Below, one piece after another: positions 42,908 to 53,520 of a stretch of 64,000 nucleotides of DNA. The stretch is taken from contig JAVIAB010000008.1 in assembly GCA_032433765.1 (NCBI GenBank), positions 44,629,606 through 44,693,605 on the forward strand, given 5' to 3'. The notes beneath the pieces are model-generated. The model saw only the letters and a program-made list of their open reading frames with translations. It did no database searches and was not told where the DNA came from. This DNA comes from Megaustenia siamemsis. Taxonomy: Eukaryota > Mollusca > Gastropoda > Stylommatophora > Ariophantidae. Numbering within the stretch: the stretch's first letter is position 1; each line of letters begins with the position of its first letter. The position numbers were made by a program, and so were the translations under genes.

Positions 42908-43481
42908 TTGTGCAGAGTAAGTGTATGAGGAAGTTATCTTGTGCCGAACATATAGTGGAAGCCTTAGAGGCAATTCAGCAGTATGTCGACGACTGGGGGT
43001 CATGACCCAGGCGGGCCCACTTCCCCTAAAGTGTCAAGAAGCTAAAGGACCGAAACATTTCCTTGACGGGGGACAACTTCTGATGATCGGATTGACTCCT
43101 GCTGTGAAGCTCTGTACAAAAAGTTCCCCACTACTGAATCGAAGGTTTATGAAGTTATAATATAAACGTCTACATATGGTATACAACGTATTTGATAATT
43201 ATTTTGTATGTGAAAATAATTCAACTTAAAGTGATAGTTGCAGCTATGTTTTTGGTTTCATTGACTACGTTTATTAGCAGCAAATTTTGGCAGTTTTAAG
43301 GCGTAATTAATGACAGTTGTTTTATACATTTACAGATTTTGACAGAAGCCACTAGCAGTGCACAGTTAATTACTATAATATTTGGATAATTATAGTAACG
43401 TAACAGTAAATAGAGGATACGTTTTAACACAAGAAAGAAGAGCACTTACGTACCATAGTTGACAAGTTGAAAACGTAGACT
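42908..43481. other. Upstream region of the putative host gene
   Basis: Non-coding, AT-rich. I cannot point to a TATA box or initiator with confidence. A minor ORF at 42,921-43,160 has no recognisable feature. Confidence 0.4.
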
Positions 43482-44528
43482 ATGAACAGTTTACGTTTTT
43501 TCAAAACACGTTTAGTCTACCGATTATTGGGTTTATGTGCACTGCTCATGGTATTCGTGTTTGTTTTCCACGACCAAATGTTGACTAGATGGCGTCTGTT
43601 CAGTGGTGTAGAAGAAGGAAAACAATCTTCAACATATAATCGCAAGAAGTATGGTAACAATGATTACGATGACTTAGACAAGCACACGGAACCGTCAAAT
43701 GATTACGATGACTTAGACAAGCACATAGAACCGTCAAATGATTACGATGACTTAGACAAGCACATGGAACCGTCAAAGGATTACGATGACTTAGACAAGC
43801 ACATAGAACCGTCAAATGATTACGATGACGTAGACATGCACATGGAACCGTCAAATTATTACGGTGACTTATATAAATACATTCAACCGTCACATTATTA
43901 CGATGACTAGGACAAGCACATAGAACCGTCAAATGGTTACGATGACTTAGACAAGCACATGGAACCGTCAAATGATTACGATGACTTAGACAAGCACATG
44001 GAACCGTCAAATGATTACGATGACTTAGACACGCACATAGAATCGTCAAATGGTTACGATGACTTAGACAAGCACATGGAACCGTCAAATGATTACGATA
44101 ACTTAGACAAGCACATGAAACCGTCAAATGATTACGATGACTTAGACAAGCACATGGAACCGTCAAATGATTACGATGACTTAGACAAGCACATAGAACC
44201 GTCAAATGATTACGATGACTTAGACACGCACATAGAACCGTCAAATGGTTACGATGACTTAGACAAGCACATGGAACCGTCAAATGATTACGATGACTTA
44301 GACAAGCACATGGAACCGTCAAATGATTACGATGACTTAGACAAGCACATAGAACCGTCAAATGATTACGATGACTTAGACAAGCACATAGAACCGTCAC
44401 ATGGTTACAATGACTTAGACAAGCACATGGAACCGTCAAATGATTACGATGACAGACAAGCACATGGAACCATCATTCAGCAAAAAAAGTATTATTTCTA
44501 CAAAAGCCATGGATGGCTTCAACTATAA
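43482..44528 (+). CDS. Type II membrane protein with 13-residue tandem-repeat stem (N-terminal part of the gene)
   Basis: Begins at an ATG with a short basic cytoplasmic tail (MNSLRFFKTRLVYR), a single hydrophobic segment (about residues 15-30, LLGLCALLMVFVFVF) and a lumenal stem. This is the usual layout of a Golgi glycosyltransferase. From residue 57 the stem is about 20 copies of a 13-residue acidic repeat, NDYDDLDKHMEPS (39 bp each), with I/M, N/G and T variants. A TAG interrupts the frame at 43,908-43,910 (TAG where other repeats have TTA). In the last repeat near 44,453 two bases are missing (GATGACAGAC for GATGACTTAGAC), and the frame ends at 44,526. The catalytic-type domain resumes in the same frame from about 44,577. 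Pseudogene, assembly error, intron or alternative isoform are all possible. Confidence 0.65.
43656..44462 (+). repeat. 39-bp coding minisatellite
   Basis: About 20 copies of TCAAATGATTACGATGACTT plus AGACAAGCACATGGAACCG (39 bp). The unit is a multiple of 3, so the array can change copy number without changing frame. Substitutions are mostly at AT(A/G) for Ile/Met and (A/G)AT/GGT for Asn-Asp/Asn-Gly. Confidence 0.95.
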
Positions 44529-44576
44529 TGGTTTTATTAATTTACAACTGTTTCCGGATATTCTCAGTAAGAAGCT

Positions 44577-45638
44577 AAATTCAATCATTCTGGTAACAAA
44601 AATAAAAAAAAGCTGAAGCCAACTTGTGAGAGCGACTCCAAGCTGGCCAACAGCTGCGACAACAACAAATGTCTTCAGAAAGAACTTCCAGAAAACCTGA
44701 CCACGAGAGTTGAACAACTTGTTGTACCTCGAAGGCTTCAAATGTCGCCTGAGGAACATGAGATCCTACCTAAAATGGCAGATGAAGTGGTAGGTAGTTA
44801 TGACGTCATTCTTCTAACAGCTACGTCATCCAATCATTTCTTAGAATCCCAAGCCTTGCTCAAGAACTTCCAGGAGAATGTCTACCCTTACCTCAAGAAC
44901 TTCACTCTCATATTTTATAATCTTGGCCTGACAGAGCGCGAGAGGTCATTGATGGTCAAATATTGTAAATGTCAAGTGAAGGATTTCCCTTTCCTCAAAT
45001 TTCCACAAATTATTAAATCACTTACATGCTATACATGGAAGCCAGTTCTGATAACAGCTCATCTAGAGAAAGCAAACATCGTCTTCTGGATGGACGCTTC
45101 CGTCAGGTTCCACAACTCTTCCACGAATCTCACTAAACTTATTCAAACAACACGAGAACGAGGTGTTCAGATTCGTGGCTCTGGTGATGATTCCACTTTC
45201 AGAACTGATCGAAGCATGTACCACTTCTTTGGGGACGAACCTTGTGCTTATCTCACGCTGGGTCAAGCATGGGCTACGTTTGGAGTCTACCACCGGGAAT
45301 ATTCTGTAGACAGAGCCATTCTCGAACCGTGGGTAGCTTGTGCACTTAACAATGAATGTATGTGTCTCAAAAATAAAGTCAATATGGACTGTCGTTTTAG
45401 TAGTCGTACTGATAAAAACTACAATGAAGGAAAAGGTCCCATTATCTACAGCTTGTGTCACCGGTTGGACCAGCCCGCTCTGAGCTTGATACTGCATAAA
45501 CTTGACCAGCATGTGAATCCATGGGTAATGGTGGGTACACGTTCAGTTCTGGAAATACGAAGGGGTGATGATTGTGGTCTTTATTTTCCTGAAGTTTCCT
45601 CAATATTAAAAAAAAATATTCAAATGCCAGATATATAA
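44577..45638 (+). CDS. DUF1647-like glycosyltransferase-type domain (C-terminal part of the gene)
   Basis: Open from about 44,577; the first ATG is at 44,742 and the frame closes at a TAA at 45,636. From the ATG it is 298 residues. Features in order: SYDVILLTATSSNHFLESQA (Rossmann-like first strand), NFTLIFYNLGLTERE, CQVKDFPFLKFPQ, CYTWKPVLITAHLEKA, NIVFWMDASVRF (a DxD-like acidic position), EPWVACALNNECMC and SLCHRLDQPALSLILHK. This order fits the DUF1647 family as I remember it: VTAxxSNHF, YDLGLS, WKPLII, WMDxSVRF, HRxDQSxL. Its fold is glycosyltransferase-like but the substrate is unknown. N-glycosylation sequons NFT, NSS and NLT support a lumenal location. It lies in the same frame as the repeat-stem ORF upstream, so both probably form one gene. 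No enzyme activity is claimed. Confidence 0.7.
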   Translation, partial: KFNHSGNKNKKKLKPTCESDSKLANSCDNNKCLQKELPENLTTRVEQLVVPRRLQMSPEEHEILPKMADEVVGSYDVILLTATSSNHFLESQALLKNFQENVYPYLKNFTLIFYNLGLTERERSLMVKYCKCQVKDFPFLKFPQIIKSLTCYTWKPVLITAHLEKANIVFWMDASVRFHNSSTNLTKLIQTTRERGVQIRGSGDDSTFRTDRSMYHFFGDEPCAYLTLGQAWATFGVYHREYSVDRAILEPWVACALNNECMCLKNKVNMDCRFSSRTDKNYNEGKGPIIYSLCHRLDQPALSLILHKLDQHVNPWVMVGTRSVLEIRRGDDCGLYFPEVSSILKKNIQMPDI

Positions 45639-46320
45639 CACGAAAACACAGAGACCAGATATATGAAGGGGAGCCTTCCAGGTATATATACACACACACA
45701 TATATGGGAAAATATGGGACTACATAAAGGAGATTATGAAGTTAAATATATAAACTCATATGGGATAAAAGAGTAGATTTGTATATAAAAAAAAACTATG
45801 AAACTAGACATATTTCTCCTTAAAGAAGGATATATATGACTGGATATGTATAAGGAAAACTGTGACGGTAGATATAAATAGTGGAATTTAGGAGGTCATA
45901 TATGCTGAGATAAAGCTGTGAGGTCTGATATTTATAAATAACCTGTGTGGTTAAACATATGAATGGATGTAATTATGAGATCAGATATTTCTCGGAAAAT
46001 GTACAATATTATGTTATATGTATATATATCAGTCCATAAGATGTTACGAAAACTGTACTCTACCGTTTCCTACATAATTCCTAGCCATCCTGTTTTTCTT
46101 TAAAATGGCAGTTCAGATCCGTTTTAAATTAAAAAAAAGTCCTTTTCAATATTTTAACAATGTCCTTTTTTTATTTTAGTCGTGTTGATTTGAAAGCTGC
46201 AGGTCTACCAATGAAATGCTAAAGAGGCAAAACAATAGTTTTATCTTTACCATCTGAAACAATTACAATTGATTAAACTAGACAAACTGGGTAGTGATGG
46301 AAGAAAAGTACTACCAACAT
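45639..46320. other. 3' flank of the putative host gene; no feature
   Basis: AT-rich with a short TATACACACACACATATA patch near 45,690. I see no convincing polyadenylation signal and no further coding sequence. Confidence 0.4.
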
Positions 46321-46324
46321 TTTT

Positions 46325-47279
46325 CTTTTTCTTTCCTTCCTCATCTCCCTTTCAGAGTCGAGGGGAGATATAATTTGCGGTCTTTTGCTCTTCTGTTCGC
46401 CTCTGCTGATGTTATGTTTCCTAGTGCTTCTAATATTCCATCGATCCATCTTTTTCGTGGTCGACCCTTGGGTCTGGTGTTGTCACAACGTTTGTTGAAG
46501 GGTCGTTGTGTTATGTTTTGATCTTTCTGCCTTGTCACGTGGCCAAACCATTTTATCTGTTGCTTCCTTATATATTCTATGGCGGGGGCTATTCCTAGCT
46601 TTTTTCTCAGTTCTTAATTTCTGATCTTGTCTCTCACACTGTTTCCTGTCATTCGTTTAAAAACATGTCATCTCTGTAGAGGTTATTTTTCTTATTGTTC
46701 TTGCATCTAGGGTCCAGGTCTGGCATTGGTAGCACAATGTTGGGATGAAGATTGTATTGTATAGTGCTCGTTTTGCCTCCAGAGTTATTTCCTTGTTGGA
46801 CAATAGTAGTGATAACTATCCAATGATTTGACAAGCTTTGTTGTATCTTGATTCTATCTTTGCTGTTTGAGAATTATCGTTTTTAATTAGACTTCCTAGG
46901 TATTTGAATTCCTTTACTTGTTTTAGTTGCCTTCCTTCTATAGTTATGTTGATTTTCTGTTTATTTTTGGCGACATTTATGACTTCTGTTTTGTTGATGT
47001 TGATTTTCATGTTGTATTGAGCTGTTGAGTTTGTTTAAGTGTTCTTGTAGGTCTTCTATTGTTTCATGTATTGGTGCCTGATCGTCTGCAAATAAAAGCT
47101 CGTTGATCTCTTCTGTTTCTGATGGGTTGGCTAGCTTGCATATATGGTCCATGTATTTAATAAACAGTAGGGGGGATAGTACGCACCCCTGTCTTACACC
47201 TAATCTAACTTCGAAGTGGTCTGTGCAGCCCGCTGCTGTTCTGACCTAGAGACTTTTCATTAGGTTGGTTAGATGTTGG
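46325..47279 (-). pseudogene. LINE reverse transcriptase 3' part ((GAA)n tail family), copy 2
   Basis: On the minus strand from the right: [67 protein letters not shown] (the FADD catalytic box). Then come MKININKTEVINVAKNKQK, QVKEFKYLGSLIKNDNSQ, and the tail GRPRKRWIDGILEALGNITS / AEANRRAKDRKLYL. It ends at the left in a GAAAGAAAAAG-type tail. Several frameshifts. The 5' side is split from further LINE sequence by a Penelope-like insertion at 47,294. Confidence 0.85.
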
Positions 47280-47293
47280 CTTAACTCCGTATG

Positions 47294-47565
47294 AAAAGGA
47301 AAAATTGAAAAAAAAGGAAAAATGGTATGTTAGAAGCTTTACGTGATTAGTAGACGACACAGATTCGAACGACGTTTCGGCTCAATAGGCCTTCTGCAGG
47401 AACAAACAAACAACATACACACACACGTTCGAATCTGTGTCGTCTACTAATCACGTAAAGCTTCTAACATACCATTTTCCTTTTTTTTTTCAATTTTTCC
47501 TCGCATTCAGCTTTACTGCAGCTTCGCATTTTTATGCATTCACTTGCATTTCTTTGCCTTAACCC
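47294..47565. mobile_element. Penelope-like element ends as inverted pair, inserted in a LINE
   Basis: A 272-bp insert flanked by the perfect 14-bp repeat CTTAACTCCGTATG (47,280-47,293 and 47,566-47,579). Inside, 47,301-47,371 and 47,426-47,500 are inverted copies of the Penelope-like terminus (TCTGTGTCGTCTACTAATCA, CGTAAAGCTTCTAACATACC). Between them the minus strand reads CTGCAGAAGGCCTATTGAGC, then CGAAACG, the hammerhead-like block. The same terminus ends the larger Penelope-like copy at 59,050-59,150. No coding part is present. Confidence 0.8.
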
Positions 47566-47579
47566 CTTAACTCCGTATG

Positions 47580-48326
47580 TTGTTAGTATCAACATTGTAA
47601 TGTCCATTTTGTCATGTTGCTCATGAGGGCAGAAATTATATCAAATCCACGTTGTCAAAAACAAATGGGCTTCTTTGCGATGTTGGTTAGCATTAAATAT
47701 TATCATCTGATTAGTGGCACATTGCGACACACCCATTTCGGCCAAACACATTTAGCCATATTGCGTTATTCTCAAGCTGCTTCCTATAAAACATATTTCA
47801 ACTTTTAAATTAGCTATTTTATATAGCTTCCTGTAAACATTTTTTTCTATTTAGAACTACTACTTCCTTCCACACAAGGTATGTATAAGAAATCCTACTA
47901 TAGAGAGTGTATTTTTCTTTCATTTGGATTAAGTGTTTGTCAACGACGAAAATCAGCTGATTGAAATAGCATTGTGTAGTAGTGAATCTAATGCTAGAAT
48001 TCAAATGTTGACGACTGAAGAAACTATAAATTATTGTTATGTTTAGGATAACGATAATATCCAAGTATAAATACCAACAACTGCAGCAGTGAATTGAGAG
48101 ATTTAGATATGGATTTAGAAGAAAATAAAGTTTCGCGTAGGTTGCTTGTGATCAACAAGTTTATAGTGAAGAGTAATAAGTGTTTGCGGCTGATAAAAGA
48201 AACGTTATTTTGATGCATCAACAAAACTTTGATAGCTGCTTGAAGAAATATTGCTACTTTCTTCTTTCTTTCAACAATAACATTCATACTAGATTAATCT
48301 GACACAAAATTAATGTTGGTAACTGG
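47580..48326. other. No gene recognised
   Basis: The first part is presumably the 5' continuation of the interrupted LINE but is too decayed to read. Small ORFs at 47,614-47,808 and on the minus strand at 47,819-48,287 show no domain. Confidence 0.35.
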
Positions 48327-48583
48327 GGAGCCGCGGTAGCTCAGTGGTTACTGAACTGGACTACAAAGGACAAGGGGTAAGGTTCGATCCCAACCGACGG
48401 TTTCCGGTCATCCAGCCGTAAATGGATACCAGATTTTTTTTCTGGATAAGTAAAGCGGCACGGGCGCAATACCGACCACATTACCCCAAAAATCATATGC
48501 TGAAGGTCTGTAAAATGTATGGTCACTAACACCATATTCCCTATACGCCACTTGGCGTGACGGGGGTACTTTACTTTTTTTTA
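48327..48583 (+). repeat. tRNA-derived SINE (family A)
   Basis: Full-length copy: GGGAGCCGCGGTAGCTCAGT with A box, GGTTCGATCCC B box, GGCGCAATACCGACCACAT-like body, and TATACGCCACTTGGCGTGAC followed by GGGGGTACTTTACTTTTT. Confidence 0.88.
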
Positions 48584-48970
48584 CTCCAGTGGGTCTAAAA
48601 CATGCTGTTTACATTATTATACTCCTGTGATCCTTTATACATATATTTTCTTTATAAATCCTTAACGGGTGTTATTCAGCTTGAGGTCTATGACAGTCTA
48701 GCTTTTAAAACTCATGTTCGTTAATATTTTCAGCTAAGAATCGTGTTTCTCTGTACATCGCGCTCTCTAGTATTTCCATTTTACCCTAAATCGTAACAAT
48801 TACAAACTCTATGTGCCCAAACCACGGTAGGTAATCTTTGCAACAGTTTACAACTGATCGCATTCTTAAATAATTTGACAGCTTTGTTAAATATTTCATT
48901 CATTCTTCCATATTTGCTTGAGGAACAGATAATTATAATTGTTCGCTTTCATTTATATTTGACTCTTCGT
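48584..48970. other. No gene recognised
   Basis: AT-rich spacer without a supported feature. Confidence 0.4.
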
Positions 48971-48974
48971 GTTC

Positions 48975-49411
48975 TTAGTACATCATCATCATCATCATCA
49001 AGTACCGGGCCTACTGGCGTAGGTGACCATGTCTCTCCACAACTTTCGATTTCGGCAACTATTTATCATCTCTGTTGTTGACCTTCTGCCAAGCCATTCT
49101 CTTAAACTGTCTGTTATTTTCTCTCTTTGCTTCCCTTTATCTCTTCGTCCCTCAATTTTTCCAGTTGTTACAATATATTCCAGTTGTTCTCTTCTCATTA
49201 CATGGCCAAAAAATGATGATTGTTTCTTCCTAATATTGGTAATTAGCTCTCTTTTTGCTTTGACCTCTCTCAGAACATCTTCATTTCTCTTCTTAGCTGT
49301 CCATGGTACTCTCAACATTCTTCTGTAAAACAACATTTCTACACACTCGAGTGATTTTCTTGACTGTTGTCCTATTGTCCATGATTCGCATCCATATGTT
49401 AAGACTGGCGC
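48975..49411 (-). pseudogene. LINE 3' fragment ((GAT)n tail family), copy 4
   Basis: The minus strand has a 112-codon frame: LFYRRMLRVPWTAKKRNEDV, REVKAKRELITNIRKKQSSF, FGHVMRREQLEYIVTTGKIE and an ending with the 3' UTR CCCGGTACTTGATGATGATG. A preceding YGCESWT-like segment lies at 49,375-49,405. It is 5'-truncated at a TA microsatellite (49,412-49,460). Confidence 0.82.
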
Positions 49412-49414
49412 TTA

Positions 49415-49460
<46 letters not shown>
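49412..49460. repeat. (TA)n microsatellite
   Basis: About 24 uninterrupted TA units at the 5' truncation point of a LINE fragment. Confidence 0.95.
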
Positions 49461-49794
49461 GTCTATGATATATTTTCTTTAGTACACATTTTGTCCATAA
49501 AATAATAAAAGTAAACATTCAATATTGTTTTCATATTTCCATTTATTATCGTGTTGGTGTTGATACCGTAAGTGGAACTAATCTGCTCAACGGTGTTCTC
49601 AAAATGTGTGGGATAAAAGCTTTGTTAACATCAGATATGTTTTAAACAAACTCACTTCCGCTGGATGATGAACCCACAAGTGGATAAACAAACCGACGGA
49701 GATCTTTCTGTTGATAACGTGTCAATTTACAAATATGTGTCTATTATAAATATATTATTTTATTATTATTATATTAAAATATAATGTGTTATCC

Positions 49795-50048
49795 TCAAGT
49801 CGCATGTCTTCTCGGATTGTTGCATTCACTGCAGCCCATATGAAACAATATCTGTCTCTAGCCAGATCTCCCACTTCTTCTGTGTCAGGTTCAATGCCTC
49901 TTTGATGTCTCGAAACCACCTTTTCTTGGTCTGCCCCTGATTCGACGCCCAGGAACCATGTCTTCTCTTATTGTGTTCTCCAGCCGGAAGTTCCTTTTGA
50001 CATGGCCATAGTGTTTTAATTTCGAATGACAGTTGCTAACACTTAGCA
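49795..50048 (-). pseudogene. LINE C-terminal fragment
   Basis: The minus strand encodes LSVSNCHSKLKHYGHVKRN, LENTIREDMVPGRRIRGRPR. It is a C-terminal retrotransposon tail (LxYYGHVxR, EDMVxGRRxRGRPRK). It is short and ends against the I-like LINE at about 50,050. Confidence 0.65.
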
Positions 50049-50059
50049 GAAGCCATTTC

Positions 50060-51295
50060 TTATCTGTTCCAGGGACTGGTCCTCGCACTAATTGAATATA
50101 TTATGGCAACCCTTACTGTTAGTACAACGCAGATCGATAGGCTAGAGAACGTACAAAGTGAAGCGATGTGCATTATCTTGGAGTATACGAGAGACACTAT
50201 GCAGCAATGAGGTATCTTCTTGATTTTCCAACTATGAATGACAGGATGAAGATTTGGAAGGGTGCACGCATGCTCGAAGATAAGGCAGAAAAAGACCACT
50301 CATGGCACCAAGAGCTCAGCATAGTTTAAGGTGATAGGCTAACAAAGAGACAAATCAGGGGTGAGCTGCTCAGAAAATACCATCAAACAGATATGTGAGC
50401 TAACCAATGTCAACATTATCGAGGAGTAGATACTGTGCCTACATCTATCAGAGTCATGTTCTCGTGTATTGTCATACTCGACAGGTAATGCAGGGAGCAG
50501 AATCAAGGCGTGATCGATGAGTAGGTCAAAGCCATTCATCTGGGACATCACCGACGAGGAAGATGCAGACATGTGAACAGACAGAAAAATAATACGACAC
50601 CAATTGTGTGCATTTACAGCACGCTCTGTAGGCAGAACAGTCAAAGAAGACAGTGGTGCATAAGTTATGACCACGAGTAGCATGACGATGAAGGTGATGG
50701 CAGCGACAAGGGCATTCATTTGCTTGGATTAAGAGAACTACACCGACGTCTGTACACTAAGTGATTTGATGAGCATAAAAATGAAAGTAGGGGCGGGCTC
50801 TGTATCCAGGCAATGTAAACAATCAACTTGGTCTAAGTGTCTGGACACGGCGGGAGAACGTAGAAACGAAGGAGCGGACAGGCTGGCTAGTTGTGCTGTA
50901 ACCCGTCAACCAATGAGTCGGGCGGACGTCATCAATGCTCTCCGATATGAGGAAAAGTCACATAACTTTGACAACAATGAGCCCACATCACTCCTACGGG
51001 TGAAAGAGATGGGAGTGATGCTGGGTCACGCCAGAAACCAGAGACTTAGTGGGTGCATGAAAAGAACTTTTCAACCAAAACAGAACTGGAGTCATCAATC
51101 GTTGGATGCCGCAGGATATGCTGAGGAAGAGACCTGAGCACATGGACATGTTCGGAGTGCAATGATGATGATTCACACATAACTCAACTAACTCAACATA
51201 ACTCAAATACTCAACATAACTCAACTAACTCAACATAACTCCAATAACTCAACATAACTCAACTCCACCTAATAACTCAATTTTAATTTCTTCGG
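50060..51295 (+). pseudogene. I-like LINE, 5'-truncated copy with (TAACTCAA)n end
   Basis: Corresponds to 20,640-21,825 of the longer copy: starts within the thumb region (FQGLVLALIEYIMATLTVS in broken frame) and passes through decayed RNase H. It ends in a segment matching TSLLRVKEMGVMLGHARNQR (from about 50,988). The 3' end expands into more than ten TAACTCAA/TAACTCAACA units (51,178-51,290). Many frameshifts. Confidence 0.8.
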
Positions 51296-51304
51296 TAGAA
51301 TGAT

Positions 51305-52015
51305 GTTATCATCATCATCGAGTGTTGTCTCCGCATTGAAGGGTGGCTACCATGGATCGTCATCCCACTCTGTTTCTTGCTTTGATGGTGCAGGTTCTCA
51401 TAGATTGACTTGTCGATCTTTTGATGTTACTTGTCCATGTTAGTCTCGGTCTGCCTCTGTCTCTTTTACCTTACATTTTCCCTTCCTATTACTTTTAGTA
51501 ACCTGTTGTGTCTTTTAACGAGTCCCAAAAATTTCATTTGTCTTGTGTTAGTTGTATTTAATAGTTTTCTTTTTATTTTCAGTTGTTTTAAAACTCCATC
51601 GTTTGTTTTCTTTTCTTTCCATCCAATTCTTCCTATTCTTCTGTAAATCCACATTTCAAAGGCTTCAATTTTCTGTTCTGTTTTCTTGTCTAATGTCCAT
51701 TTTTCTGCACCATATTGAGAAGATATAACATTTTGCTATTCTTAGTTTCAGCCCTGCTGTTATTTATTTTGTTGTTAGTATATTTTTCATGGCATTAAAA
51801 TTACTTTTTGCCATACCTATTCTTTTGTTTATTTCAATTTTACATTTCTCATCATTTGTTATAGTGTGCCCCAGGTAGTTGTAGCTCTGGACTGTCTCCA
51901 GATGTATTCCTTCTGTGATATTTATTTGTAGGTCTTGAGAATTTTCTTTGTTTATGATCATAGTTTTAGTCTTTTTGATATTCAATCTAGTCCATATTTT
52001 TTGCTTTGTTATTTG
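51305..52015 (-). pseudogene. LINE with (GAT)n 3' tail, reverse transcriptase C-terminal part
   Basis: Minus strand from the right: MNIKKTKTMIINKENSQD, HLETVQSYNYLGHTITNDEK, then CKIEINKRIGMAKSNFNAMK and, after a frame change, MWIYRRIGRIGWKEKKTNDG / FLGLVKRHNRLLKVIGRENV. The 3' UTR matches the three tandem ends at 22,392-22,660 (GGCTACCATGGATCG, CTTGCTTTGATGG) and finishes in ATCATCATCATC at the left. Confidence 0.78.
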
Positions 52016-52023
52016 GTTATGGA

Positions 52024-52430
52024 AGGCCCCTTATCACTGCAAACGAATTAAAATCCATAATTGCTCAACCGCCGGTGTCAGCGTAATCATCCGAATTAAT
52101 ATCTCATCTCCAAAACAAAGAAAGGTAACTGTAGTCCCCATCGTAGCAGTCTCAGCACACGCCAAAAGATATAAGGCGAAACCGCACAGAAAGTGAACAC
52201 AGCCAACTGTTCCCTGTTATACGATATCATCATTCATCGTAGACAATTGGAATATCGAAACATGATCAAAACTGATGAGGCACACAGGTCACGGTCTGCA
52301 CAAAGCACTTAGTAGCTCCTGCAACAAGCCGGACTTGTAATATGAGGAAACTGCAACAAGGAACACTTTTCATGCATAGCCTTCAATTGTTCCCGCCGCC
52401 TATCCACCATATACCGGAAGTTCACGTCCT
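52024..52430 (+). repeat. Unclassified dispersed repeat, copy 3 (longest)
   Basis: Joins both partial copies: its left half matches 6690-6990 (inverted) and its right half matches 41,107-41,335. It abuts the 5' side of a LINE. No protein and no pol III boxes are visible. Confidence 0.6.
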
Positions 52431-53050
52431 CCTGAAAATGATGATCGTCGTATTTTTAAAAATGTATAGCGCTTGATGTTAGGCCATCTTTGGTTGACTC
52501 CAATTCCGAACATATAGACACACAGTTAGTCGTCAGATTATCCCCGTCACACATCAAACAACAGACCGTAAGATTTGCATACGACCGGACTAGGATGTAC
52601 AATGAGCCATTACGATGACGTAGCACACAACAATGTCGTACACACAATTTAGCTACCTTTAGATCCCTGATTACTCTAGTGATTGCAGCCTACGACGAAT
52701 AAAACACGGTGCAAATTCCCTCAAGAGATAAAACTGCGGCTGACGAAGTGGTTTACATTAATGAGTAACATGGAAATAACTTGCGTCAAGGAATATCAAC
52801 AACGGTCATGAACAGCACCAATGTGACGTAAAGACCAGATCAAGTCTAGACGGTGGAAGGTCGCATTCACAACACTTGATTTGTCAAAAAGGGACTGTTG
52901 CCGGCGTACAACATCGCTTTAGCGGCGCAGATGTAATAAATAGATCATCATTTTTACTTTAACGCACAAAAGTGCAACGAAGAACCGAAATTAATCAGGC
53001 CCCGAATGCACTTTCTGCAGCGATTGAGAGAACATGACCTATATCCACCA
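52431..53050. other. No gene recognised
   Basis: More balanced base composition than the neighbours but no supported ORF or repeat. Confidence 0.4.
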
Positions 53051-53054
53051 TCTT

Positions 53055-53520
53055 TACAACGGGAGTCCATTTTTTGCTTGTTATGTTTATTACATTAAGC
53101 AATTGTTGTAGCTCTTTAGGATTTTCTGCTAGTAGAACAGTATCATCAGCTTATCTTAGGTTATTGATTATCTTTCCATTAATGTTTAGGCCTGGCATCA
53201 CAGTGATGTTTTTTAAAGATTTGCTCAGTGTATAGATTGAACAAGCTTGGTGATAGGATGCATCCTTGTCTTACTCCTCTTTTTATATCAATAGGTGTAG
53301 AGTTCTCCTTGTTATATTTTATTATTGCTGTTTACTCCCAGTACAGATTACATATAAGTCGTATGTCTGTGTCGTCTAGATTTATATCTTTTTGGAAGTC
53401 TATAAGTTGACTATGGTGTATTCTATCGAAAGCTGTGGTGTAGTCTGTGAAGCAGGCATATATTGGCTTCTTTACTTCTATATGATGGTATAAACGAGTT
53501 CTATTTTGTTCTTTATGTCT
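53055..53520 (-). pseudogene. LINE reverse transcriptase core fragment
   Basis: Minus strand in broken frames: YACFTDYTTAFDRIHHSQLI (motif A, FxDxxxAFD), DDTDIRLICNLYWEQ, an altered QGCILSP-like segment (GCATCCTTGTC on the plus strand), PGLNINGKIINNLR and ADDTVLLAENPKELQQLLNV (motif C ADD). It resembles the same region of the LINE at 61,500-61,860 in order and wording, but with a different 5' flank. Confidence 0.75.

Noticed and set aside
43600..44463. A 287-codon minus-strand ORF over the 39-bp repeats
   Set aside because: It is antisense to the repeat-stem ORF, with a frame kept open by the unit length. The plus strand has the ATG, the membrane segment and the downstream domain.
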